Assembly (NCBI RefSeq): GCF_005845365.1
Contig: NZ_CP040509.1
Span: 1,116,001-1,180,000 of the forward strand
DNA length: 64,000 nucleotides
Origin: Rhodoluna limnophila
GTDB taxonomy: Bacteria > Actinomycetota > Actinomycetes > Actinomycetales > Microbacteriaceae
Reading direction: 5' to 3'
Shown here piece by piece: positions 50,801 to 53,501 of the stretch. Under the pieces are notes generated by a model. That model searched no databases and had not been told where the DNA came from. It saw only the letters and a program-made list of their open reading frames with translations. Numbering within the stretch: position 1 is the first letter of the stretch; every line of letters starts with the position of its first letter. The translations under genes were made by a program, and so were the position numbers.

Positions 50801-52075
50801 GCCGGTAGCAAGCCCAAGATTTGAGAACGTAGCGACACCATTTGAATCGGTTACGGCTGTGGTTGTGCCCGTGATGAGGGTGCCACTGCTGGAGGTTGCG
50901 GTAACTGTGACCCCGGCGGTGGTGTCATTTTCCGTTCCACCTTTTAGTTGCACAGTCGGGGCGCTCGAAAACTTCTCTCCGACCTTTCCGTAAGAAACGG
51001 TTGTGGTTGAGGCAAGACTTGCAGCCGGAGTAGTAACCGGCAAGTTCGCGAAAGACTCAAAACTGAACCCGGATAGGTCTGCACCATTCCGCATAAAAGT
51101 CCAGTCCGGATTTCGAGTACCGTTTGGCGCTGTGCCGGTGTTGTTACCGAACCCAAAGTCCGGATCACCAACAGCATGGTTGTTCCACGCAAAAATAGTG
51201 CTTGCGGTTCCTAGATTGTGAACCTGAAAAGACCCGTACTGCCCATTACCAACGCCGTTTGGTCGGTCACCATAGTCGTAGCTTGAGTCGCTACCGGTCA
51301 TACCAACCTGGGAGCCCTCCCATGAATAATCCCAAGGCCATATCTCTACACGACCACTGATACCTGTAGCAGTTGCAACACTTGAAGAAGTGCTCAGGAT
51401 ATTCATGTCAGAGACATCTGCCTGAAGGATGAACTGGGCGTTTGTGCCTCCGGTCGGCGACGGAACCTGAAGTTTGTAAAGGTTGTCGTAAGTGTCCGAC
51501 AATGTGCTTCGGGTACCCATAGCCTTTGAAAAGTCGACGCTTACTTGGCTACCGTTGCCGGCAAGCACGTATCGAATTCGACTGAAATCAGTGCGCGACA
51601 AACTCCCCGCATAGATTGACGTGTAACTGTGGGCACCGTTTGTAGAGCCACGCCACTTATTGAGAGTTTTGTAAATACTCTCCCAGTCGTAACCATAGGC
51701 ACCCTGGTTGCCAGAAATCATCGCAGCTACACGTGTGTAATAACTGGTTGATGCATTTAGTCCAGTGATCTTGTGGGTAAAAGTGCTGGCCCCAATCGAT
51801 GACGATGAGGTTGACCAGCTTGAACCATCAGTCGAATACTCAACTCGATAGCCAGTGACGGTGTATCCGTTGGTTTGAGCCGGCGCAGTCCAGGTAACGG
51901 TTACCGACCTTGGCCCCGCCACTGCGTTTACGCTTTGCGGGGCTGAAACATTGACGGTGTCGGCTGAAGCCGTGACCAAGTTGAAGCCTAGAAAGGCCAC
52001 CACCAGAAACAAACCGATGAGCAGTTTTGAGCTGCGATTTATGGTGCGTTCACGGTAGTCAAGACGACCAAACAT
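32831..52075 (-). CDS. Giant multidomain surface protein, 6,414 residues, membrane-anchored
   Basis: One unbroken reading frame. ATG 52075 (MFGRLDYRER) is chosen because GGAGG lies six bases upstream; 26 upstream codons lack a binding site. Sec signal peptide to about Ala38 (TASA/D). Approximate domains: FN3 43-130; an unassigned globular domain 135-365 (YDWESIYKTLNKW, WPWDYSWEG); one Ig-like unit 370-455; Ser/Thr/Gly-rich haemagglutinin-like beta-helix 460-2590; 26 Ig-like units 2605-5460; MBG-like repeats with cysteine pairs to about 5900; FN3-like domains; a Thr-Pro linker; thrombospondin-3 Ca-binding run (DTDNDG, DIDGDG, DMDGDG); C-terminal helix WPWLLACVLILLALIGW with KRRQ tail. No LPXTG is seen, so the helix itself is the anchor. 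Probably a long fibre for adhesion, aggregation or shielding, an inference from architecture. It has no adjacent dedicated secretion genes. Confidence 0.93.
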   Translation of the reverse strand: MFGRLDYRERTINRSSKLLIGLFLVVAFLGFNLVTASADTVNVSAPQSVNAVAGPRSVTVTWTAPAQTNGYTVTGYRVEYSTDGSSWSTSSSSIGASTFTHKITGLNASTSYYTRVAAMISGNQGAYGYDWESIYKTLNKWRGSTNGAHSYTSIYAGSLSRTDFSRIRYVLAGNGSQVSVDFSKAMGTRSTLSDTYDNLYKLQVPSPTGGTNAQFILQADVSDMNILSTSSSVATATGISGRVEIWPWDYSWEGSQVGMTGSDSSYDYGDRPNGVGNGQYGSFQVHNLGTASTIFAWNNHAVGDPDFGFGNNTGTAPNGTRNPDWTFMRNGADLSGFSFESFANLPVTTPAASLASTTTVSYGKVGEKFSSAPTVQLKGGTENDTTAGVTVTATSSSGTLITGTTTAVTDSNGVATFSNLGLATGATGTNVTLTFTASGYTSTTSNAIKTVNYATAIDVVSTSSDPGGFFSNGEWLTTTTGVSQINATDLSNAINTQNVSIRTSGSFYSSAAVTGTTAGKGIKIAAAGYLGFGASLTVNNGPITLLSNADGGSASNAGNVFVLGAATSVNSNGGAITFAGGSYTETTGYARGFATAYNGTAILASDPTIDNAGIYISGSVNSGGGAITMNGQIGSGTADSAAFYMISGGSISSAGGSITIKGLIDTDQVDTGRSHRAVRMTKSGASASPSITSTSGAISITATTSAASTAQDAALFEGATITSGNGNIAITGNNHTGASAGLYFATSNSSVTTTGTGGIALTANSSTNGDFYTNLTTLSAGGAISITSPKSLTLPNSWSTTGAASFESTAGQISIGGSMTVTGSGAKLQYKAATNVLNSAATNFTSNGGPIVFWADSDGNNSGFNRVYSGSTFNSANGSTSTTATGGGSIILGGGSTVDGDGFPTGYGYSDGTSSGFHSGQGGSSATLTSYYTGGGKFVARGKSGGGMDALSLNFGHKIYANGGQIVLDGQNTAAGWAIQIHRMGGSTVPTEIFSSSATVPAISITGISGTAYGVGMAANQGTANLVYVQATGAGGIAITGDGGGTDLWDIGLNASNLLSVGPITLTGANQATTWGGGLFTGALYSTWSSAKSVLGSCLVADCPLSKVTTTSSNIAISANRFTSFNSDVNLRVNTAGTFKFEPIASTGFSEFKTAGQGLSFSESCTGVTIGKDQTTDSFYLNDLYPNIKIAGPIRVYAGSIDVRGNLQSTGAGSEIRIKTVDRIYVQASKTVTTNGGDIVFWANSSKVSGVNKVGGMIYLESSVALASNGGKIWLAGGLDDGGADAAITASRGKWSSVAAGDGLPDGYAVGYNATDAWRIGVFMHTSSSLKSAGGDIFMAGAQGPASSNWDGHILLNPDTVVDSGSGRIAMWGRALTGSTNYSQGIALNNGDGTSKVTITSNASTADAITIYSDSSEGATCSRGITSWWHGAYDSVKGWQGVQILATRAGGGITLTGIASSKSGCTNSDGWGIEAEFTDILAISGPITVNAISNGDTSSAGLGTGWRGNGSSLLRLGGWQANGSGAAGGGVITTPSGVTADFTASSSDVTLNVNAFYSWEGGYGTALNTTGNVEIQPASLSGGLVTAADNFKRAQTATNWRFGQFASFADHASFSLGRLGTTSDITYAGSAKAAGPITIYGGAVSHAALTTTTSATADISVSATGTYTNTGAISATGSISVTAGDDITIANGITLSTTGKKLQLKSKQDVIFNTTTKTIQTKDGPIVIWGNSDGGSGASAGGCYLDTGNTFFTQGGDFVAAGGLTTDDTTGYPTGYCKGTNVSSDPYSFGVIMASSVTTSGGDLLVRGENADAVTGTTQAGIYFEPVAFTVSTGDGSQSWSGRLAATDTSTSNKYGIWLGNNTTKPTITSTSGEIKFFGDATAGTSDRRRGIIIYGVNVSSTDGNIIFEGRANDKTGSYDILAGSVSSISTTNGDISYIGSGTAAVDLALVSSTSKNFLASGSGFAAFSSTSVTATGSVVFESKGESFEASVINSTGDLSTAGLTIASGSSSIRIGKAGNTKNVSLASALSSGQISVYGGDISVGGSLTATSAAGTGILLKANGDIATSAGTSSARKSISATGANGSAPITLWSNADASGSGAIRIGNYTDLSSKNGPITLAGSADVAEVTPTGYAVSNTAYCNGVEIGTSAAAGVVAISTVSGDITVKGQSVTDTTTCLGVKYWSGASIDTQSGAVVLDGVASSTTGDKTRHGLELNWIGGYATTISSGRASGTAISLTGSSSGSSTNGRGVVVWSNTGSTSITASGGGAVEITGSSSSGTSQGISLNNINIFDAGGDIFIDAGQKTLDFGGNSGDVRIGGSATNSLADVVRLSADKFSFDTDVASIQNATKAEFLNTAAAFGATQTLASGLSLSALAGLQIGTATNTANVTISKAQSIAGDISVYAGTLTVSAALTSTGTDGNINLTANEAEVSAAITSGTATGTGIVQFAPTTATTPIVLGGAAAANQLDLTDTELDYVTAGTIRIGDYAGTTTGNITVSGTMTVADTKASNLALRTTGTITGSGTIAVKNLGLLATSITFGNSPFGVTGNLAIDATGTTAPTFTNSVDYTPSSVDEIDPNFGTPFQVDKANLPTAGNTLDAYMNVTFNPPPTLTLKDKYGSTLQTTNTLADSTEFTVSLATGTSTLAGTLTETSVDGVVTFDDLKFTTTGTNTLTFSATVGTASITETSGTYDVKAGDPDNLHVFRAAAGGKSDIAFTTQPIIHIRDAANNLVVLDAAKSLVVTASLTSGTGTLIGDTTVEAVNAVATFTDLGIKGRTTESFTITYTVTYNSADISVAQSAISITYGNAAALDVTTAAAGAANDATFDTQPVVKVVDSAGNVVADNTSTITVASSAGGTLGTATTKAAVAGVAEFSGLKLSGLVGDYTLTYTSGSLTADTQSLTLAHGAATQLSISGSSTVVNNTALATQPIVTIKDSSGNTVTSGTDSGQTVTLTATGAEISGTTSMSAQEGVANFSGKAVALKGTVGTKTLTASIASPSSITNNLSVAISAGAPYKLAFAAGVATPQYNRTVFPTQPIVVVQDISGNPTPTTTTVTATATGAAFGDGSSTMAVEVSNGDRATYSGMQLRGTAGAVTIAFSAPGLLSVSSQSIQFRATQAIDHLQLELPATAANDAALSSAPKVTFRDADNNLVNYVTFNDTQVTLSSDDVTLSGTLTGSSTLGEVDFTTAGIKLAGLVGTKTITATTSGGKTGSQTIELTYGAATKLAVYTQALATKNRATFSVQPVIEVQDSSGNKVDNSTIEVTVSTAAGATVSGDTAVDAVSGRATFTDLGIYGEAGTRALTFASGSLATTSHNVTFTHGDAHHITVTAPSALVNGVVPASKPFATIQDQDGNTVLTGSGSGMTVTFSSTDVTLYGTLTAVANAGVATLGSDFYVAATVGTRSLKADTTSPLTVTGTGSITVEEGAAHHLVLTQNSSTNVASGAEFGTQPKLRFVDLGENHITATTSASITVTADRTTLGVVTGSTTLTGTVNQEFSYATNKLKLTGTIGDVVLTYSGTLGSNSVTSATETLTLSHGTATQLIISAQTTTVNNTVLTTQPVVTVKDASGNVVTSGAGDTDTITLSNNNDSDYALSGTTSMTLTDGVANFAGKGVKLTGLVGARTIKVETSTLGLSGTHGITITYGAATKLTLVTEAAGFVNRTDFTTQPVVEVQDISGNKVDNANIDVTAAITNATLTGTTTVRSASGTATFAGLGKYGTVALDKVFSVSADGLASDSQTFTLTHGVAKQLSVTTPAAGARHAKALTTQPVVEIQDQDGNRVSTGSDAGQTVTVTASGTNISGSKTATASAGTATFSGFTISGTEGLANLSYSIASPDAITKAATVQLTFGDAVALDEVTNPTGFTNRTNFTTVPQVTVEDSAGNRVTDATGNIDVSISDAAQGSSSTLTGTTSVAINNGLATFTGLGKYGSVGTKTLTFESGSLTDDTFEFELTHGVATQMVLISGDSTVRAGFAIGATALEIQDQDGNLVDTGDAATARVSVAATRDAGGASATLVDSGFSAPLSAGNRRAVAGVVSFAGLKLEGTKGAHTLTFSVAEPSAFSALTTAQTLDLTPGTATNLNVVEQPTDAVANVAFSPAVKVELRDAWSNRVTQDAASIKPVLVDAVTVATEYDATKSAVAATEGLVTFTGLSFTKAATAKLRFDATGLASIYSSQFTITHGEAHHLAWTTIEPSTVRSGFVIQPTPIFAVRDEWNNPVNSGAATTVTATVSSANSGDVLTIDGATEVTPTGSELVTFDSLALTAKAANYKLRFTATNSGKTIDTTFVETASTVAVTYGVPDRLGLTAASSTVRAGFEFADQPIIKILDSANNVVADDTFTVTATLPAGAPKTDQSLTGDTSMTATAGVANFGLNANKLGAGGSIVDDLNLLFSATNGTTTLSATQLFDLTPGLATAVRFVEQPSTVKRGEAIAPAPTVELLDASGNRVTVDSSTQVAITVMANGGDSDATNDTVSVSEATGVAATSGLVTFSNVILEGAPATEGYYLRARMIDTLTATTSNAFTLMAGDVADVVILNQPSSVDTQGNTTRTGELLAAQPKVELVDDGGYPVVAQNSGSVTVSISSGAGGSLSEGSTTASVVAGVAEFSGVKLVGTVATATSSATQYKLKFSFNSIDSVDSNALTVRNNVAHHLTATRAPGVGPAGVQLSGDDRPQVEIRDRYNNRVLDDTGSIRVSVSVASGTGTPAVFGSTTVPASSGLATFGIGIGGLTSNTYAFTYAYLPSASVAGTSQTGITITDGDVYQLVATTAPATVDGANVRNKTGEALKVQPVLEFRDQWNNLVEAANGSSYQVVATIHDSIDDRDRLEGETITAVNGVVTYDALKLIGRPGENYTLDFSWTVDNTVHARTADNLMVTHADAHHLTIVTQPASQTSPTGPKTRTGDALAVAPVVEIRDFDDNVVTGLTSGQFLTAAVTTGGGSANAVDGQVTNSDQAEIIDGVADFDGIKIVAIPNTDQKLTFTGLTFTSAESSAFQLTHAAAAKLAVYQQPCSGTVTNGVCSLGPTAGVLGVQPIAQVQDRFSNPVPDFVGTVTASVTGAGGTLTNSANPGEGSLTATVADGLATFSGLELTGTPGTDYVLNFVTAGLTSVSSQNIQVTHSAATQLIMVREPIGAETGELLNTQPVVRLADIFGNTVTADSTTVVTVSASGGALVKAASAPLTATAVNGVVTFSGLKFRGTPGEDYNLTFESGSLTSAASADFSVTHAAMSQLVWSVQSEVGQTGEDLTTQPVLIMKDFDGNVITSDNTTVVTATVASGIGGSVRNATAVSDEGVVTFTNLQLVGTPGVDYTLTFTAVVGSTSFSAPVSDVLTPAHARPAALTMRTPGIESGFLIGTAPTNQPKLHVRDSFGNLATSDNSTVVTARIGAGIGGSVSGSTTATAVNGLVDFSGLVITGTPGEVYTLEFVASTSDSRSFTLLDSTTFTMDKVATATLSYVDQAYVPVGQTGNLVAATFSTDSTATPVFSTTAAATICVVDAGTGEISIRGVGSCPVTMTVPSATFYRTNSVVDTFVITKARQAEVVITSADNVDFWSTLTPTASGGSSSVNGFVFSVDGTCELIGGKVLPGNAGSDCVLFAFKRGDANYLTSDVTEMTIRVNKIAQNPLSIGNLNTVNVGDVELFTAGGSGDGAVAYNVISVTNNAGCSIIAGPNGSNILRATASNTCQVQATKAASLNYTSALSATRTFTFTKQDQVVTFTSTIPMNPVVLGSYSPAATATSGLEVTYSITLGQGTICDFDATTPGKINFLAVGICEVRATQAGDSQFNSASAEQRITVGALNQTITFAEIANKRFNDPGFYLTATSNSGLPISYQLGTNVTACQLVAYPGVGTFVRYLSAGLCEITATQAGNATYLPAPPVTRLFEIAPDLAGKPKVTSISTGNQWYTVSFRAPSYLGGSSVLGYLFEITAPNGDVYTNAACSADAPANGADLSCTITGVPNGVAYTAKVAAITRAGLGLFSDVAGPLTPAAQTQGVTNLISYVDIVDASDRSLDELVINFNEPMATDSSVIGYQVYIAPAGTTNYGDPIMVSPSANLNTSVLVSSIDGSVSSGSGGGTDTASFRSASVAFRTASFRTANVTPSPTPSPSATAEPLTGYSVKVVTVTSAPEFAPTATDYITEGVHLGLATPSEPRALDSEVDDANGKKIKLAWVTPESDGGAEVTGYRVRIEGGAEAVELELDEAELNYTVDNVQLGRTYVMKIAALNVNGVGAEATVTEIIPAPPAPPVDPTPTPTPSPTPGPEETTEPTPKPTPKPTAPVDGGETGAGGQKPVDTDNDGIENNEDSDIDGDGIPNGEDSDMDGDGIPNDEDPDPTGTTGATDPETNEGENSAEGNGGVVPEVMSNFAKFVESTWPWLLACVLILLALIGWIKRRQFLDRG
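33025..33165 (-). repeat. Thrombospondin type 3 calcium-binding repeats in the giant protein
   Basis: Three to four short units of the form DxDxDGxxNxxD (DTDNDGIENNED, DIDGDGIPNGED, DMDGDGIPNDED). They sit between the Thr-Pro linker and the membrane helix. Such repeats bind calcium tightly and stiffen the stalk. Confidence 0.85.
34370..35695 (-). repeat. MBG-like repeats of the giant protein
   Basis: About five units with the pattern TF-x-I-T-K-A/Q...C-x-V-x-ATQAGNxxY (for example GICEVRATQAGDSQF and GLCEITATQAGNATY). They carry most of the protein's cysteines, in pairs that can form disulfides outside the cell. Confidence 0.7.
35695..44263 (-). repeat. 26 tandem Ig-like (invasin/BIg-like) units of the giant protein
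   Basis: Each unit of roughly 95-125 residues starts with H/KL-x-V/I, then T-QPVVxVxDxxGNxV, a GxATFSGLxLxGxxG core and ends TxxSxxLTHGxA leading to the next. Examples: KLAVYTQALATKNRATFSVQ, QLIISAQTTTVNNTVLTTQP, HLTIVTQPASQTSPTGPKTR. The units are clearly homologous but diverged, so the array is old rather than recently expanded. It accounts for about 2,850 residues and would form a long rod. Confidence 0.85.
44305..50698 (-). repeat. Haemagglutinin-like beta-helix of the giant protein with a five-copy super-repeat
   Basis: About 2,100 residues of short alternating strands rich in Gly, Ser, Thr and Ala (SITSTSGAISITATTS, GNIAITGNNHTG). A larger unit recurs: a GPI-[VT]-x-W/L-x-N/D-S/A-D-G strand near residues 540, 847, 1235, 1723 and 2088 (GPIVFWADSDG, GDIVFWANSS, GPIVIWGNSDG), and a GxISVYGGxIxVxGxLT strand that closes four of these units. 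Confidence 0.8.
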
Positions 52076-52171
52076 GCGCACCTCCAGGCTTAAAATCGAC
52101 GGTTCGGGAACGCCAAATAGCGCTCTCGCAACTGACAAGTCTAAAAAGGGCAAAAAATCGGTCCGGTCAAA

Positions 52172-52190
52172 TGTTCGGTCGGACCGAACA
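52172..52190. promoter_or_regulatory. Perfect 9+1+9 palindrome upstream of the giant gene
   Basis: TGTTCGGTC-G-GACCGAACA is an exact inverted repeat with a one-base centre. A further CGGTC/GGTC motif lies beside it (52159-52168). It is 97 bases upstream of ATG 52075, between the rplL terminator and the gene. On the minus strand TTGACC (52165-52170) and a TTTAGA/TAGACT region (52138-52145) could be the promoter, though the spacing is 19-21. It looks like an operator or activator site. Confidence 0.6.
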
Positions 52191-52243
52191 AAATTTGTCC
52201 CCTAAAAGCCAAACCCGGCAAAACTCACAGGAATGCAGCAGTT

Positions 52244-52280
52244 AAGAGAAAACTCCCCCAGGCCGAAGCCCGAGGGAGTT
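52244..52280 (-). terminator. Rho-independent terminator of rplJL
   Basis: On the minus strand AACTCCCTCGGGC-TTCG-GCCTGGGGGAGTT forms a 13-bp stem with two G-U pairs and a UUCG loop, followed by TTCTCTTA. It lies 19 bases after the rplL stop. Confidence 0.92.
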
Positions 52281-52298
52281 AGTCGCTAAAATGCTAGA

Positions 52299-52676
52299 TT
52301 ACTTAAGGGTAACCTTTGCGCCAGCGCCCTCTAGGGCAGCCTTTGCCTTCTCAGCAGCGTCCTTGTTTGCGCCCTCTAGAACGGTTGCAGGTGCACCGTC
52401 AACAAGAGCCTTAGCCTCGCCTAGACCTAGGTTGGTCAGTGCGCGAACTTCCTTGATAACTGCAATCTTCTGGTCGCCAGCAGACTCTAGAACTACGTCG
52501 AATGAGTCCTTCTCTTCTGCAGCAGCAGCTGCAGGAGCAGCAGCGGCAGCAACAGCAACTGGAGCAGCTGCGGTTACTTCGAAGACCTCTTCGAATGACT
52601 TAACGAACTCTGAAAGCTCGATTAGTGATAGTTCCTTGAATGCATCGATAAGCTGCTCAGTGGTCAACTTTGCCAT
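52299..52676 (-). CDS. rplL: 50S ribosomal protein L7/L12
   Basis: The 125-residue acidic stalk protein that recruits translational GTPases. The N-terminal dimerisation domain ([34 protein letters not shown]), an Ala-rich hinge ([26 protein letters not shown]) and the C-terminal domain ([32 protein letters not shown]) are all present at normal length. ATG 52676 is preceded by AAGGAG. It lies 48 bases downstream of rplJ, the usual order, and ends with a strong terminator before the giant gene. Confidence 0.98.
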   Translation of the reverse strand: MAKLTTEQLIDAFKELSLIELSEFVKSFEEVFEVTAAAPVAVAAAAAPAAAAAEEKDSFDVVLESAGDQKIAVIKEVRALTNLGLGEAKALVDGAPATVLEGANKDAAEKAKAALEGAGAKVTLK

Positions 52677-52724
52677 GATGTATCTCCTTGTTTTTATAAA
52701 AGTTTGGTTTGTAAAGCTTGGGTT

Positions 52725-53234
52725 TTAGGCGGCTAGCTTGGCACGTAGTGCGTCGATGACGCGTACAGCCTGAGATAGCGGAGCCTGAGTAACAGCAGCA
52801 GCACGAGACATTGGAGCCTTGAATAGTCCAGCTGCCTTTGACAGTAGAACTTCACGAGACTCAAGATCTGCAAGCTTCTGCACCTCTGCAGCAGTAAGAG
52901 CAACGCCGTCTAGGACACCGGTCTTTACTACTAGTAGAGGATTTGCCTTTGCAAAGTCACGCAGAGCCTTAGCAACTGAGACTGCGTCTCCGGTTGCAAA
53001 AGCGAGAGCGGTTGGTCCGAACAACTGGCCGTCAAATGCGGTTACTCCAGCGTTCTTTGCAGCGATCTCAATAAGAGTGTTCTTTGCTACGGCGTAGGTT
53101 GCGTCTGCACTGATGTTGCGACGAAGCTCCTTGAGCTGTGCAACGGTGAGACCGCGGTACTCGGTTAGAAAGACGGCGTTTGAGTTCTGGAATAGACCAG
53201 TTAGCTCAGCTACCTTCTCGACCTTGTTCGCCAT
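52725..53234 (-). CDS. rplJ: 50S ribosomal protein L10
   Basis: The 169-residue stalk base protein that anchors L7/L12 dimers to 23S rRNA. It begins MANKVEKVAELTGLFQNSNAVFLTEYRGLTVAQLKELRR, the conserved N-terminus, and ends with an Ala-rich helix for L7/L12 binding. ATG 53234 is chosen because AAGGAG is well placed upstream and the family begins there; a longer frame back to 53399 runs through the leader and attenuator. In E. coli the L10-L7/L12 complex represses its own operon by binding the leader; here the leader holds a terminator-like hairpin instead, a common form of L10 leader control. Confidence 0.98.
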   Translation of the reverse strand: MANKVEKVAELTGLFQNSNAVFLTEYRGLTVAQLKELRRNISADATYAVAKNTLIEIAAKNAGVTAFDGQLFGPTALAFATGDAVSVAKALRDFAKANPLLVVKTGVLDGVALTAAEVQKLADLESREVLLSKAAGLFKAPMSRAAAVTQAPLSQAVRVIDALRAKLAA

Positions 53235-53274
53235 GGCGCTCCTTGAATTGTTTATGTCGGTAGCCCCGGGAAAT

Positions 53275-53304
53275 AAAAAATGCTCCATGCAGACGCATGA
53301 AGCA
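53275..53304 (-). promoter_or_regulatory. L10 leader attenuator upstream of rplJ
   Basis: On the minus strand TGCTTCATGC-GTCT-GCATGGAGCA is a ten-bp stem with one G-U pair, followed directly by TTTTTTATTT. It is a full intrinsic terminator lying in the leader, about 40 bases before the rplJ start. With the upstream leader sequence it fits an L10-type leader, where L10-L7/L12 binding decides between antitermination and termination. Confidence 0.8.
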
Positions 53305-53423
53305 GTAAAAAACTCAGGTTTAAAACCAACGAATTGAACTTCTAAATACACCTGCGTGGGTTGACACTTTCGTATCCTTCGTTGCCTCGCGAGAAGCAAA
53401 ACCGACGGTCTGTGGCTTCCCCC

Positions 53424-53452
53424 AGTCTACAAGACCGCCAACCCCGGCGCAA
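53424..53452 (-). promoter_or_regulatory. Candidate promoter of the rplJ leader
   Basis: On the minus strand TTGCGC (complement of 53447-53452) and TAGACT (complement of 53424-53429) are 17 bases apart. Transcription from here would give a leader of about 180 bases including the attenuator. The promoter directly follows the terminator of the upstream helicase gene. Confidence 0.55.
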
Positions 53453-53456
53453 GTAG

Positions 53457-53490
53457 CAGAAAACCCCACCGGAGCTAACCGATGGGGATT
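53457..53490 (-). terminator. Rho-independent terminator of the DEAD-box helicase gene
   Basis: On the minus strand CCCCATCGG-TTAGCT-CCGGTGGGG forms a nine-bp stem with one G-U pair, followed by TTTTCT. It lies about 12 bases after the helicase stop. Confidence 0.88.
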
Positions 53491-53501
53491 TCTAAGACTA
53501 A

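Noticed and set aside
52076-52153. 26 extra codons on the giant protein
   Set aside because: They precede the GGAGG site and would place sequence before the signal peptide; the region is more likely leader.
53361-53366. TTGACA on the plus strand as a promoter
   Set aside because: There is no -10 at a proper distance and no gene on that strand downstream.
53235-53399. Upstream extension of rplJ by 55 codons
   Set aside because: It runs through the attenuator hairpin and leader; the L10 family starts at MANKVEKVAEL.
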